Shown in pieces: positions 1 to 5,773 of a DNA stretch of 7,984 bases. Source of the DNA: Pseudomonadota bacterium (GTDB lineage Bacteria; Chloroflexota; UBA6077; JAJPHF01). Every line of letters begins with the position of its first letter. Within the stretch, counting starts at the first letter, position 1. Below the pieces are notes generated by a model. The model was not told where the DNA came from. It ran no database searches and worked only from the letters and a program-made list of their open reading frames with translations. The stretch is taken from contig JAJPHF010000130.1 of the NCBI GenBank assembly GCA_021325365.1, forward strand, positions 1 through 7,984. Reading direction: 5' to 3'. The position numbers and the translations under genes were made by a program.

Positions 1-2000
1 AGAGCACCGGCCGGAGCCGCTGCCACGGTCACGTTCCAGGTCGCGCTGCCCGTGATGGTCGCGCTACCCGTCAGCTGCCCGGTGATCGGGCAGGTCGAGC
101 CGATGCCCGTGCCAATGCCCTGGTTAGCGATGCCGTTGATGCCGCCGAACGGCGTGATCGGGTTGGTCGGGTTGAGCAGCCCGGCACAGGGCTGTACACC
201 ATTGGCGGTGAAGCCGCCCTGCTGCAGCGCGGCCAGCGCCGTCGCGCCCGTCGGCGACTGATTCGTGGGTGTCGCCGTGGCCGTTGGCGCGGGCGTTAGC
301 GGCGTGAGCGTCGGCACCGGCGTCACGGGCGTCGGCGTCGGTGCGGCGGCGCCGCCGGCGATGGTGCCCCGCGTGACGATGGCGCCATTCCGGGTCACCA
401 GTACCTGTCCCCCAATCAGCGGCGCACCGCTGGTCGAGCCGAAGCAGACCGCGGTCGTGCCGCTCCCACTGCAGTTCACGACCTCGTTGCCCACCGTCGT
501 TTCCACGACCAGTTGCACGGGGCCGCTGCCGCTTAAGCCCGTCAGGCTGGCTTGCACACTGGCGCCCGTGCCCGCGGGCGTGCTGCTCACGCTGCCGTTG
601 CTGCCCAGGTTTGCGTTCGCCGGGCCCGCCGGGTTCTGACTGGGGGTGGGGTCGTGGAACACCAGCACGCCGACATTGCCGGGCACGTTCGCCGGGTACT
701 GCCGGCCGGGCACGTAGATCTGGTTCCCAATCGGGTCCACGCCCAGACTATGGGCGTTGGCACTCGAACACTGCCCCCCGACCAGGCCCACGGTGCGGCT
801 GCCCCCGGTCCCGGCCGCGAACACCCCGACCACGGGGGTCGGGCGCGTCCCGGTCGTCGTATCGACGGGGCAGGCGTCCACGTTGGGGTTCGGGTTGCTC
901 TGACTCCCGGTGTACCAGCGCCGTGTGTTGTTGTTGAAGTACAAGCCGTCCTCGCCGCCGAGCTGGGGGAAAGTCTGGAGGACGTTCCCCGTGCCGAGGT
1001 CCAGGATCGGCGTGGGATCGCCGGCCCCGCACCCCACCAGCCCGACGTTGGTCAGCGGGTCGATGTCGAGCCCAGTGGGACCGCTCACCGGACACGGGAT
1101 GGGGAAGCTGGCCACGACGGCCCCGACCGTCCCCTGCGTCGGATCGATCCGCAGCAGCAGGTTGCGGCCGCTGTCCACCTGGTAGACCATCCCATCCACC
1201 GGGTTGAACCGCGGCTGCTCGAGGGACACGGTCGGGATGACGATCGCACCGAGCATGACGTTGGCCGCTACGTCCGCGACCGACACCTGGAGCGTCCCGA
1301 TCGGGGGCGGGAAGTGCCCCGACCCGTTCGCCACGTAGGCGCGATGGTTGACCGGGTCGTACTCCAGCTCGTCGGCGCCGCTGGCGCCGTTAGGCAGGAT
1401 GAGAGTGGCGAGCGGCGTCTGGGGCGTCGCCGTCGCGCTGATATCGTAGATGAAGACCCGGCTCCCACGATCAGTGACGAGCAGCTTGCGGAGATCCGGG
1501 GCGACCTGGATCCCACTGGGGCAGGACGGCCCGCGGGGACCGATGACGTTCACGCAGTCCGCGGGCATCGGGACGTTGCCGAGGATTGTGTTGGTAGTGG
1601 TGTCGATCGCGACTGCGGCGTTGCCGGGACGGTTAGGCATGTACATGACCCGCCGCACGGGATCGAAGGAGAGGATGTCCGTGCTCTCGTTTGCCACCGT
1701 CCAGCCGGGGATGGAGATGATTGGGGCCGGCCCCTGTAGCCCGGCATCCGGGACGAAGGCGTTCGTCGCCTGGGCCAGCACACTGGCCGAATACCCGAAG
1801 TGCGGCCGTGGCCCCGCGACATCGGCCACGCCGCCCGCCAATGCTGGGCCACCCGGAGCAGCCCCGGCACTGGCGTCTGCGACAGCCGCCGACGGGGCAG
1901 TGCTTATCGCCACAGCATGGACCAGACCGGTGGCAGGGAGGGCCATCGTCAGCAGGAATGCCAGCACCAACAGATAACGGGCACAGGCCTTGGGTACCAT
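1..2000 (-). CDS. Secreted YVTN/NHL-like seven-bladed beta-propeller protein with Thr/Pro linker (C-terminus beyond window)
   Basis: The minus frame from ATG 2000 is open for 666 codons and leaves the window at its left edge. Start 2000 is preferred over an in-frame ATG at 2009 because GAGGAG lies 9 bases before 2000 but directly abuts 2009. Residues 1-29 form a signal peptide (basic MVPKACAR, hydrophobic core, then LPATGLVHA). Seven blade-like segments with a DPxxxxxYV-type strand occur near residues 111, 163, 211, 264, 312, 354 and 420, for example FDPVRRVMYMPN, YDPVNHRAYVAN and VDPIGNQIYVPG. A small Ser/Gly-rich domain with a pair of Cys (about 465-550) follows, then a TPTPVTPVPTLTP-type linker (about 553-582), then a Gly/Thr-rich domain. 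Such propellers are extracellular binding scaffolds; the ligand is unknown. The linker type is common on Chloroflexota surface proteins. The large ORFs antisense to it are shadows. Confidence 0.85.
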   Translation of the reverse strand, partial: MVPKACARYLLVLAFLLTMALPATGLVHAVAISTAPSAAVADASAGAAPGGPALAGGVADVAGPRPHFGYSASVLAQATNAFVPDAGLQGPAPIISIPGWTVANESTDILSFDPVRRVMYMPNRPGNAAVAIDTTTNTILGNVPMPADCVNVIGPRGPSCPSGIQVAPDLRKLLVTDRGSRVFIYDISATATPQTPLATLILPNGASGADELEYDPVNHRAYVANGSGHFPPPIGTLQVSVADVAANVMLGAIVIPTVSLEQPRFNPVDGMVYQVDSGRNLLLRIDPTQGTVGAVVASFPIPCPVSGPTGLDIDPLTNVGLVGCGAGDPTPILDLGTGNVLQTFPQLGGEDGLYFNNNTRRWYTGSQSNPNPNVDACPVDTTTGTRPTPVVGVFAAGTGGSRTVGLVGGQCSSANAHSLGVDPIGNQIYVPGRQYPANVPGNVGVLVFHDPTPSQNPAGPANANLGSNGSVSSTPAGTGASVQASLTGLSGSGPVQLVVETTVGNEVVNCSGSGTTAVCFGSTSGAPLIGGQVLVTRNGAIVTRGTIAGGAAAPTPTPVTPVPTLTPLTPAPTATATPTNQSPTGATALAALQQGGFTANGVQPCAGLLNPTNPITPFGGINGIANQGIGTGIGSTCPITGQLTGSATITGSATWNVTVAAAPAGA

Positions 2001-2245
2001 ACGCACCATCTCCTCGCCAGCAGTTCACGATGCGGGTGAACGCGATGCATTCGGACGCAGCCGGTCTGCCCTAATAAACGGCGAAGCGGCCTAGACGTTG
2101 CACTTTCGGCGTTCACGCTCAGCGAACCTTAAGGTAGTGCGATCCGAGTGCGAACGTGAGAACTGTCCGCGGGTGACGGCTAGCAGGACTCTTCTCATGC
2201 GGCATGCGAACGGGGCCGGGGGAATGGCCCCGGCCCCACGCCCCA
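2001..2245. other. Upstream region of the propeller gene, overlapped by the ArdC-like out-of-frame tail
   Basis: About 240 bases lie between the propeller start and the likely original end of the ArdC-like gene. I see the GAGGAG ribosome-binding site (2010-2015 on the minus strand) and the hairpin at 2212-2237. There is an AT-richer patch around 2070-2080 (minus-strand TTTATTAG) that could be a weak -10. Nothing else is convincing, and the translated tail over 2091-2245 does not look like protein-coding sequence. Confidence 0.4.
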
Positions 2246-3065
2246 CTACGCGGCCAGGGCCACGGCCGGCTGCCCCGCCGGCCGCCCTGCCCTCAGAATC
2301 TGATCGGTCGTCTTGAACACGCGCCGCGGTGGCCTCGTCGAGTGTGCCGCCGGACGCCAGGTAGTGCTGAATGTACCCCCGGCTCTCGGCCGCCCCGCCC
2401 AGCCCGAGGGCGTCGGCGCCAAGGTACGCCACCACCTCGGCCTCGACTTCGCGCGTGGCCCGCGGTAGCTCGCACGCGGCGTCCAGATGGCCGAGCACGA
2501 TATGGGCTAGCTCGTGCAGCAGCGTGCGCTCCGGGTGCGCCGCCACCGGGTTGAGCGCCAGGATACGCCCGGGCTTCGAGTACCCCTGGCAGTTGCCGTC
2601 GAGCTGCGTGAACGGCTCCTCGCGCACGCCGAGCGTAGCGAGGCAGCGGGCAGCGTCCCAACACGGCGGCGCGGGCCGGGTGTAGTCGGCGCCGTCTGTC
2701 TGCGCCAGCACAAACCAGCGCGGCTTCCAGACGAAGCGGGTATACACGTCGCCCTCGTCGTCGGCGTCGTCACCCCGGCGCTTGCAGGTGAGGGGCTGGC
2801 AGAGCCAGATGGCCCGCTGCCCCTTACGCACCTGCCGGCCGAGCGTCTGCCAGCCCGCATAGGTGTTGATCGGGCCCGGCTGGATGCCGCGCGTCTGGCA
2901 CTGGCTCAGCGCCGCGAGCTGATTGCCGAGCGAGTAGGACCAGAAGATCGAGTAGCAGCGCGCGACCGTGCCGGGCTCCCGGACGGCCGCCGCGAGCAGC
3001 TCGGCCCAGCGCAGCTCGGGGGCATCCTGCCGCATGGGCTGGGGTGCGGTGCGCAGTGCAGCCAT
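2091..3065 (-). CDS. ArdC-like ssDNA-binding / zincin-like metallopeptidase protein, C-terminal tail apparently frameshifted
   Basis: Start ATG 3065 is preceded by GGAGGGAG at good spacing; upstream in-frame codons read as non-coding. Residues about 15-95 match the ArdC-like N-terminal domain: FWSYSLGNQL (41-50), then GPINTYAGWQTLGRQVRKG (64-82), the pattern found in anti-restriction and plasmid-transfer proteins that bind single-stranded DNA. Residues 184-188 are HELAH, followed by REVEAEVVAYL (205-215), which would supply the third zinc ligand as in ImmA/IrrE-like zincins. The plausible family sequence stops at about residue 246 (LDEATA). A +1 frame then continues sensibly (RVFKTTDQILRAG...) to a stop at 2246, just before a strong hairpin. 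The present frame instead runs on with a basic, low-quality tail to 2091. This implies one extra base near 2321-2328 and an ancestral product of about 272 residues. The neighbour is the SWIM gene, same strand. Activity (anti-restriction or peptidase) is inferred, not shown. Confidence 0.85.
   Translation of the reverse strand: MAALRTAPQPMRQDAPELRWAELLAAAVREPGTVARCYSIFWSYSLGNQLAALSQCQTRGIQPGPINTYAGWQTLGRQVRKGQRAIWLCQPLTCKRRGDDADDEGDVYTRFVWKPRWFVLAQTDGADYTRPAPPCWDAARCLATLGVREEPFTQLDGNCQGYSKPGRILALNPVAAHPERTLLHELAHIVLGHLDAACELPRATREVEAEVVAYLGADALGLGGAAESRGYIQHYLASGGTLDEATAARVQDDRSDSEGRAAGGAAGRGPGRVVGRGAGAIPPAPFACRMRRVLLAVTRGQFSRSHSDRTTLRFAERERRKCNV
2212..2237 (-). terminator. GC-rich hairpin after the ancestral ArdC-like stop
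   Basis: GGGGCCGGGG (2212-2221) pairs perfectly with CCCCGGCCCC (2228-2237) around a 6-base loop. There is no U-tract, so intrinsic termination is uncertain. It sits 9 bases beyond the +1-frame stop at 2246 but inside the present reading frame, which supports the idea that the gene originally ended at 2246. Confidence 0.5.
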
Positions 3066-3090
3066 GATGACTCCCTCCACGACGAGGTAG

Positions 3091-3117
3091 CGAGGGCCGG
3101 CGCGCTGCCGGCCCTCG
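3091..3117 (-). terminator. Hairpin between the SWIM and ArdC-like genes
   Basis: CGAGGGCCGGC (3091-3101) pairs perfectly over 11 bp with GCCGGCCCTCG (3107-3117), leaving a 5-base loop. It starts 10 bases after the SWIM gene stop (3127) and ends 26 bases before the ArdC-like start (3065). No U-run follows, so it may be a partial terminator, an mRNA 3'-end stabiliser, or a way to uncouple expression of the two co-directional genes. Confidence 0.6.
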
Positions 3118-3126
3118 CCCCCGGCA

Positions 3127-3753
3127 CTATGCGGCCCTCGCGGCGCGGGCCGCGGGCTTCGTGACGCCATACTCGCGCTCGTAGCAGCGGTCGCAGAGCT
3201 GCGGCATGGCGGGGTAGGCGCACGCCGCGGGGTGCTCGTGCAGCGTGCGGCACCCCGGGCACTGGTGGCGGCAGACCCCATCCCCCGCGCCGATGCGGCG
3301 CGGCGCCCGCTCCGTGGCCGCCAGCCCAAGGGGCGTCAGCTCGTAGGTGATGGGCTCATCCACCGGGAGCGCCGGGAAGGGAAAGGGGATGGGCGGGGGC
3401 TCGGGCCCCCGCTCGCGCGCCTCACACTCGCGCAGGATTCTCACCGCCAGGATGTGCTTGCAGGCGCCCAGGCCGACGCCACGGCGCTCCCAGTCCTTGC
3501 AGCCGCAGCACCAGTGGTCGAAGCCGCGGGCGCAGCACACGATGTAGTCCCGGCCGGGGTCCGTCTCGGACTGGACGTACCAAGCCTGGCCCGAGGCGCC
3601 GGGGACGATGGCGCGGCAGGCGACGATGGTGGCCGCGCGGACAGCGCGCCCCCCGTGGAGCGGCTCCAGCTCGGCTAGCACTTCGCGCAGGGTCTGGAGC
3701 GAGAACGTGGGGGCAGGCGCCGTGGTAGACTGTGCGACAGGGGGAGCGTACAT
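3127..3753 (-). CDS. SWIM zinc-finger domain protein with C-terminal four-Cys zinc site
   Basis: A 208-residue protein. Start ATG 3753 has GAGGAG eight bases upstream; the open frame continues to 4068 but that part reads as low-quality sequence and crosses the divergent promoter region. Residues 18-30 form a short amphipathic helix (SLQTLREVLAELE). Residues 68-104 carry the SWIM signature CxCx(n)CxH: C83-G-C85, then C98-K-H100 followed by ILAV. SWIM domains are DNA- or protein-binding zinc modules found in MuDR-type transposases, helicases and mobile-element proteins. After a Pro-rich spacer (117-130), C165xxC168 and C187xxC190 could bind a second zinc. There is no catalytic domain, so a small adaptor or DNA-binding role is likely. 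It is followed by the ArdC-like gene and is divergent from the zinc-finger gene at 3942. Confidence 0.85.
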   Translation of the reverse strand: MYAPPVAQSTTAPAPTFSLQTLREVLAELEPLHGGRAVRAATIVACRAIVPGASGQAWYVQSETDPGRDYIVCCARGFDHWCCGCKDWERRGVGLGACKHILAVRILRECEARERGPEPPPIPFPFPALPVDEPITYELTPLGLAATERAPRRIGAGDGVCRHQCPGCRTLHEHPAACAYPAMPQLCDRCYEREYGVTKPAARAARAA

Positions 3754-3764
3754 CCCGCTTCTCC

Positions 3765-3806
3765 TCACGCCCCCGGCGGGGTCCAGCCGCGCGGGGGCTT
3801 TCTCAT
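3765..3806 (-). CDS. Possible 13-residue leader peptide upstream of the SWIM gene
   Basis: ATG 3806 to TGA 3765 reads MRKPPRGWTPPGA. Its stop overlaps the start of the GAGGAG ribosome-binding site of the SWIM gene, a geometry that can give translational coupling. The same stretch contains a GCCCCCG/CGGGGGC inverted repeat (about 3769-3798), which would fold across the leader. No good ribosome-binding site precedes this ATG, and a chance ORF of this length is quite possible. Confidence 0.2.
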   Translation of the reverse strand: MRKPPRGWTPPGA

Positions 3807-3811
3807 GTCTC

Positions 3812-3834
3812 GGACAGGCCCGCTCGCTCTGTCC
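3812..3834. promoter_or_regulatory. Inverted repeat GGACAG-N11-CTGTCC
   Basis: A perfect 6-bp dyad in the divergent intergenic region between the SWIM gene (minus) and the zinc-finger gene (plus). Its half-sites share the GACAG core with a second dyad 28 bases to the right, so it is a candidate regulator-binding site in the SWIM leader. Confidence 0.4.
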
Positions 3835-3861
3835 ACTGGTGTGCTTGCACGCTTGAGAGTA

Positions 3862-3882
3862 CCTGTCAATAGGTTGGACAGG
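3862..3882. promoter_or_regulatory. Inverted repeat CCTGTC-N9-GACAGG overlapping a TTGACA box
   Basis: A perfect 6-bp dyad with the same GACAG/CTGTC core as the repeat at 3812-3834 but opposite half-site orientation. On the minus strand TTGACA (3869 to 3864), a perfect sigma-70 -35 hexamer, overlaps the left half-site. No good -10 is found at 16-18 bases, so the promoter for the SWIM gene is uncertain. A repressor bound here could control both divergent genes. Confidence 0.4.
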
Positions 3883-3929
3883 GCAAAACCCACGCACTTT
3901 GAGTAAGTACCGAAACGCTTGGGGAACGC

Positions 3930-3941
3930 TATACTGAGAGC
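3930..3941 (+). promoter_or_regulatory. Leaderless-type -10 element TATACT six bases before ATG
   Basis: TATACT (3930-3935) is followed by six bases (GAGAGC) and then ATG 3942. Transcription would start at or within a base or two of the start codon, giving a leaderless mRNA. There is no ribosome-binding site at useful spacing. No clear -35 is seen. The zinc-finger gene at 5774 has the same arrangement. Confidence 0.65.
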
Positions 3942-4358
3942 ATGGCACTGGATCGCAGCGAGCTGGGAAGGCAGATGCAGGCCCTACGCCGACGCGGGCC
4001 GCGGCAGTGTGCCGCGTGCGGTACGCAGTTTGAGGGGTTGGCCTGGCAGCGCTACTGCTCGCCACCATGCAAGTGGCGCGCGATGCGCCGGCGCTGGCGC
4101 GAGCGGCAGCAGCAGGCCCGTGCAGCGACGAATGCCCCTCTACCCGCCGCGTCCGCTCCTGCTGCCGCGGCGGCCGCGCCGCCAGTGCTCACGCAGGGCG
4201 CCCGCGTCGCCTTGCGCCAGCCGCTCCCCGACGTTCCCAGCGAGGCGCTGGGCCGCATCGTCCAGCTCGACGGCAGCCGGGCTGTCGTCCAGTTCGACCG
4301 TTACTCCCCTCAGCGCCGCGTGCCGCTCGCCCAGCTCGTGCCGCTCCACGAGGCGTAA
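3942..4358 (+). CDS. Zinc-finger protein (CxxC-x12-CxxxC) with C-terminal SH3/KOW-like domain
   Basis: A 138-residue protein. N-terminal residues 5-20 are basic and helical. C23-AA-C26 and C39-SPP-C43 form a compact zinc finger ending in the very basic helix KWRAMRRRWRERQQQ, consistent with nucleic-acid binding. An Ala/Pro linker (about 61-81) leads to a beta-rich C-terminal domain (about 82-138) containing GARVAL, GRIVQLDGSRAVVQFD and RVPLAQLVPL, which resembles a small SH3-like barrel. The finger matches the first finger of the protein at 5774 in spacing and in the (A)xxRYCSxxCKxR/RK core, so the two are probably related. I do not recognise a named family. Expression is apparently leaderless, and the next small gene follows 44 bases later. 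Confidence 0.8.
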   Translation: MALDRSELGRQMQALRRRGPRQCAACGTQFEGLAWQRYCSPPCKWRAMRRRWRERQQQARAATNAPLPAASAPAAAAAAPPVLTQGARVALRQPLPDVPSEALGRIVQLDGSRAVVQFDRYSPQRRVPLAQLVPLHEA

Positions 4359-4402
4359 CGCGCCTACGCGGCACCCGCTGCACGGCAGAGAGGGAACCTC
4401 CG

Positions 4403-4646
4403 ATGGCAGACGCCCATGACGCGACCGTGCCCCTGGAGACGGTCCCGCTCGCCCATGCCGAGGCCGCCCGGCTGCGCGCGCAATGCACTTATCCTCCTGG
4501 CGGCGTGCGACCTGGCCGCGCGCACCCTGCACAGTATCCAGGACCGCTGGGAGAACCATCCCGACTTTCCCGACCGTGTGCTCGTCGCCGACGTGCTACG
4601 CGATCTCGACGCCACACTGGCACAAGCGCGTCAGGAACCCGCCTAG
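4403..4646 (+). CDS. Small hypothetical protein, split by a one-base frameshift
   Basis: The frame from ATG 4403 (weak GAGAGGGA upstream) reads MADAHDATVPLETVPLAHAE and on to AARLRA. The +1 frame then reads plausibly from about 4482 (NALILLAACDLAARTLHSIQ, then DRWENHPDFPDRVLVADVL and on to EPA, stop 4646). Joining them needs removal of one base in the alternating GCGCGCGC tract at about 4474-4481, which gives an 80-residue acidic, helical protein without Cys clusters or membrane segments. Unbroken, the first frame would run on into Arg/Pro-rich sequence without protein character, and the second lacks a credible start. It lies 44 bases after the zinc-finger gene and may be co-transcribed. Function unknown; it could be a decayed gene or a sequence error. 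Confidence 0.55.
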
Positions 4647-4706
4647 CCCGACCGCTCGCGCCACGCGCCGCAGATGCCTCGTGGTCGCGTCTAGCGGCCC
4701 GTACAG

Positions 4707-4737
4707 CCGCGTGCATCCCACGGCGGTATCTTTTTTT
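4707..4737 (+). terminator. Probable rho-independent terminator after the small gene
   Basis: CCGCGTG (4707-4713) pairs with CAC-G-GCGG (4719-4726) with one bulged G and a 5-base loop. TATC and seven T residues (4731-4737) follow. It lies 60 bases after the stop at 4646 and would end the zinc-finger/small-gene transcript. Confidence 0.6.
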
Positions 4738-4920
4738 CCCTACCCCCAGCGGCGCCCGCGCCAAAAAGTACCCCCCATGGGGTTCGGGGGAGGCAGGCAC
4801 GGGTGGGGCCCCCATCGCCCGGGCAGGCGACGCCTTTTCGGCCCATTGCCTCTCCGACTGTCACATCGCTTGCACCGGGCGCCTTCTCTACGCGGCCGTA
4901 TCGCCACCCCTGGGTCCCCG

Positions 4921-4988
4921 GGGGCTAGCCCCTTGTTCCACTCGGGGCTAGCCCCTCATTCTCCGGGGGCGAGCCCCTGATTCGGTTC
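4921..4988. repeat. Three tandem 22-23 bp units with a palindromic GGGGCTAGCCCC core
   Basis: Cores lie at 4921-4932 and 4944-4955 (both GGGGCTAGCCCC, a perfect 12-bp palindrome) and 4966-4977 (GGGGCGAGCCCC, one central change). Each is followed by T-N-R-TTC (TTGTTC, TCATTC, TGATTC). The 23 and 22 base periods are close to two helical turns, so the sites lie on the same DNA face. This is iteron- or operator-like; a dispersed intergenic repeat family is the alternative. Confidence 0.7.
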
Positions 4989-5150
4989 CGGACGGGGTCA
5001 TTCCGGCATGGCGCTTGCTTTCCATCACGGCTGGAGCGCTCCCCACCTCGGAAGTCGCGGCCTAAGGGGGTGAACACACATCCGAACATCAAGCACGGGG
5101 AAGGCCTGTCACCATCCACGCGAGCGACACATGAGCAAAGGGGGTACCTC

Positions 5151-5648
5151 ATGCAACCGATCCGTACAACGATGATGGCCTTGGCGCTCGGTGCGCTGCT
5201 GCTCACGCCGGCCCTACCCGCGAGCGCGCAGACGCAGACGGGCGGCGGCAACCGCGGGGGCACAGGCTGCACGCAGCAAGCAACCACCGGCAACCAGAAC
5301 CAGACCGGTGGGGGCGCTACTGGCGGGCAGCGGGCGTCCGGCGACGCGGTGCTCGGCGGCCTGATTAACGCCGCGCTTCAGGATGTCCAGGCGAGCGCGC
5401 TCAACAACCTCGACGCGCAGGTGCAGGCACTACAGGGGAACCTGGACGTGGTCTGCCTCAACGACGCGCTCAACGGCAATCAGCTCCAGGTCCTGGACAA
5501 CATCCTCAACAACAGCCCGATCCTCAATAGCAACCTCAACGGCTCGCTGAACAACCTCAGCGCGCTGAACAACCTCAACTTGCTCGGCGGCGCTCGCGTA
5601 CTGGCCGTGGACCTCACCACGGGCAACGTCTACGTGCTGGGCCAGTAG
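5151..5648 (+). CDS. Small secreted Asn/Leu-rich protein of unknown function
   Basis: A 165-residue protein. ATG 5151 has AAGGGGG six bases upstream; an ATG at 5070 in the same frame lacks such a site and adds a polar extension before the signal peptide. Residues 1-26 form a classical Sec signal (MQPIRTTMMALALGALLLTP, then ALPASA) with ASA cleavage before Q27. A Gly/Gln/Thr-rich disordered stretch (28-65) follows. About residues 70-150 carry repeated Leu-Asn patterns such as LNNLDAQVQ, LQVLDNILNN, SPILNSNLNG and SLNNLSALNNLNLL. The end is RVLAVDLTTGNVYVLGQ, a likely beta-hairpin. Only two Cys (C40 and C102) remain in the mature part, possibly a disulfide. No anchor is seen, so it is probably extracellular. 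It is a single-gene unit closed by a strong terminator. Confidence 0.85.
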   Translation: MQPIRTTMMALALGALLLTPALPASAQTQTGGGNRGGTGCTQQATTGNQNQTGGGATGGQRASGDAVLGGLINAALQDVQASALNNLDAQVQALQGNLDVVCLNDALNGNQLQVLDNILNNSPILNSNLNGSLNNLSALNNLNLLGGARVLAVDLTTGNVYVLGQ

Positions 5649-5675
5649 ACCGGGCACGGACGCCACGCACTCATC

Positions 5676-5712
5676 AGGCCCCCGGCGCTGGCTAGCGGCG
5701 CCGGGGGCCTTT
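5676..5712 (+). terminator. Strong intrinsic-type terminator after the secreted protein gene
   Basis: GGCCCCCGGCGC (5677-5688) pairs perfectly over 12 bp with GCGCCGGGGGCC (5698-5709), extended by A5676-T5710, with a 9-base loop and a short TTT. It lies 28 bases after the stop at 5648. Confidence 0.85.
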
Positions 5713-5761
5713 CCTGCCCGAACAGCCCTCGTCCCGTAGCGCGCTGTTGTGACTCTGGCGG

Positions 5762-5773
5762 TATAGTCCCAGC
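5762..5773 (+). promoter_or_regulatory. Leaderless-type -10 element TATAGT six bases before ATG
   Basis: TATAGT (5762-5767), six bases (CCCAGC), then ATG 5774. The geometry and the AGCATGG context match the element before 3942. There is no ribosome-binding site, and a strong terminator ends only 50 bases upstream, so a promoter must lie here. Confidence 0.7.

Larger units (their letters stand above)
4647..5150. other. 504-base intergenic region: terminator, palindrome and tandem repeats
   Basis: No coding sequence is supported here; overlapping open frames are Pro/Arg-rich and lack ribosome-binding sites. The region holds the terminator at 4707-4737, a perfect palindrome CCCCATGGGG (4773-4782) followed by a G-run, three 22-23 bp tandem units at 4921-4988, and a GGAGCGCTCC palindrome (5033-5042). 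It also serves as the upstream region of the secreted protein gene at 5151, though no clear promoter is visible. Confidence 0.6.

Noticed and set aside
552..1739. Long plus-strand open frame of 395 codons
   Set aside because: It is antisense to the propeller gene, rich in Arg/Gly/His/Asp without any domain, and lacks a ribosome-binding site. The minus strand has a signal peptide and repeated blades, so the plus frame is a GC-driven shadow.
2514..3164. Plus-strand open frame of 216 codons
   Set aside because: Antisense to the ArdC-like gene, whose HELAH and N-terminal motifs are unambiguous.
3066..3329. N-terminal extension of the ArdC-like protein to 3329
   Set aside because: It overlaps the end of the SWIM gene and the intergenic hairpin; ATG 3065 has a strong ribosome-binding site and the ArdC-like domain starts right after it.
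3754..4068. N-terminal extension of the SWIM protein to 4068
   Set aside because: The extension crosses the divergent promoter region and the start of the zinc-finger gene, lacks protein-like character, and ATG 3753 has a good ribosome-binding site.
4067..4951. Plus-strand open frame of 294 codons across the small gene and intergenic region
   Set aside because: Arg/Pro/Ala-rich, begins inside the zinc-finger gene and crosses a terminator and the tandem repeats. Only its short segment from 4403 to about 4480 looks coding.
4921..4988. CRISPR array
   Set aside because: Only three units of 22-23 bp with spacers of about 10 bases and a palindromic core; no cas genes and no 25-40 base unique spacers.
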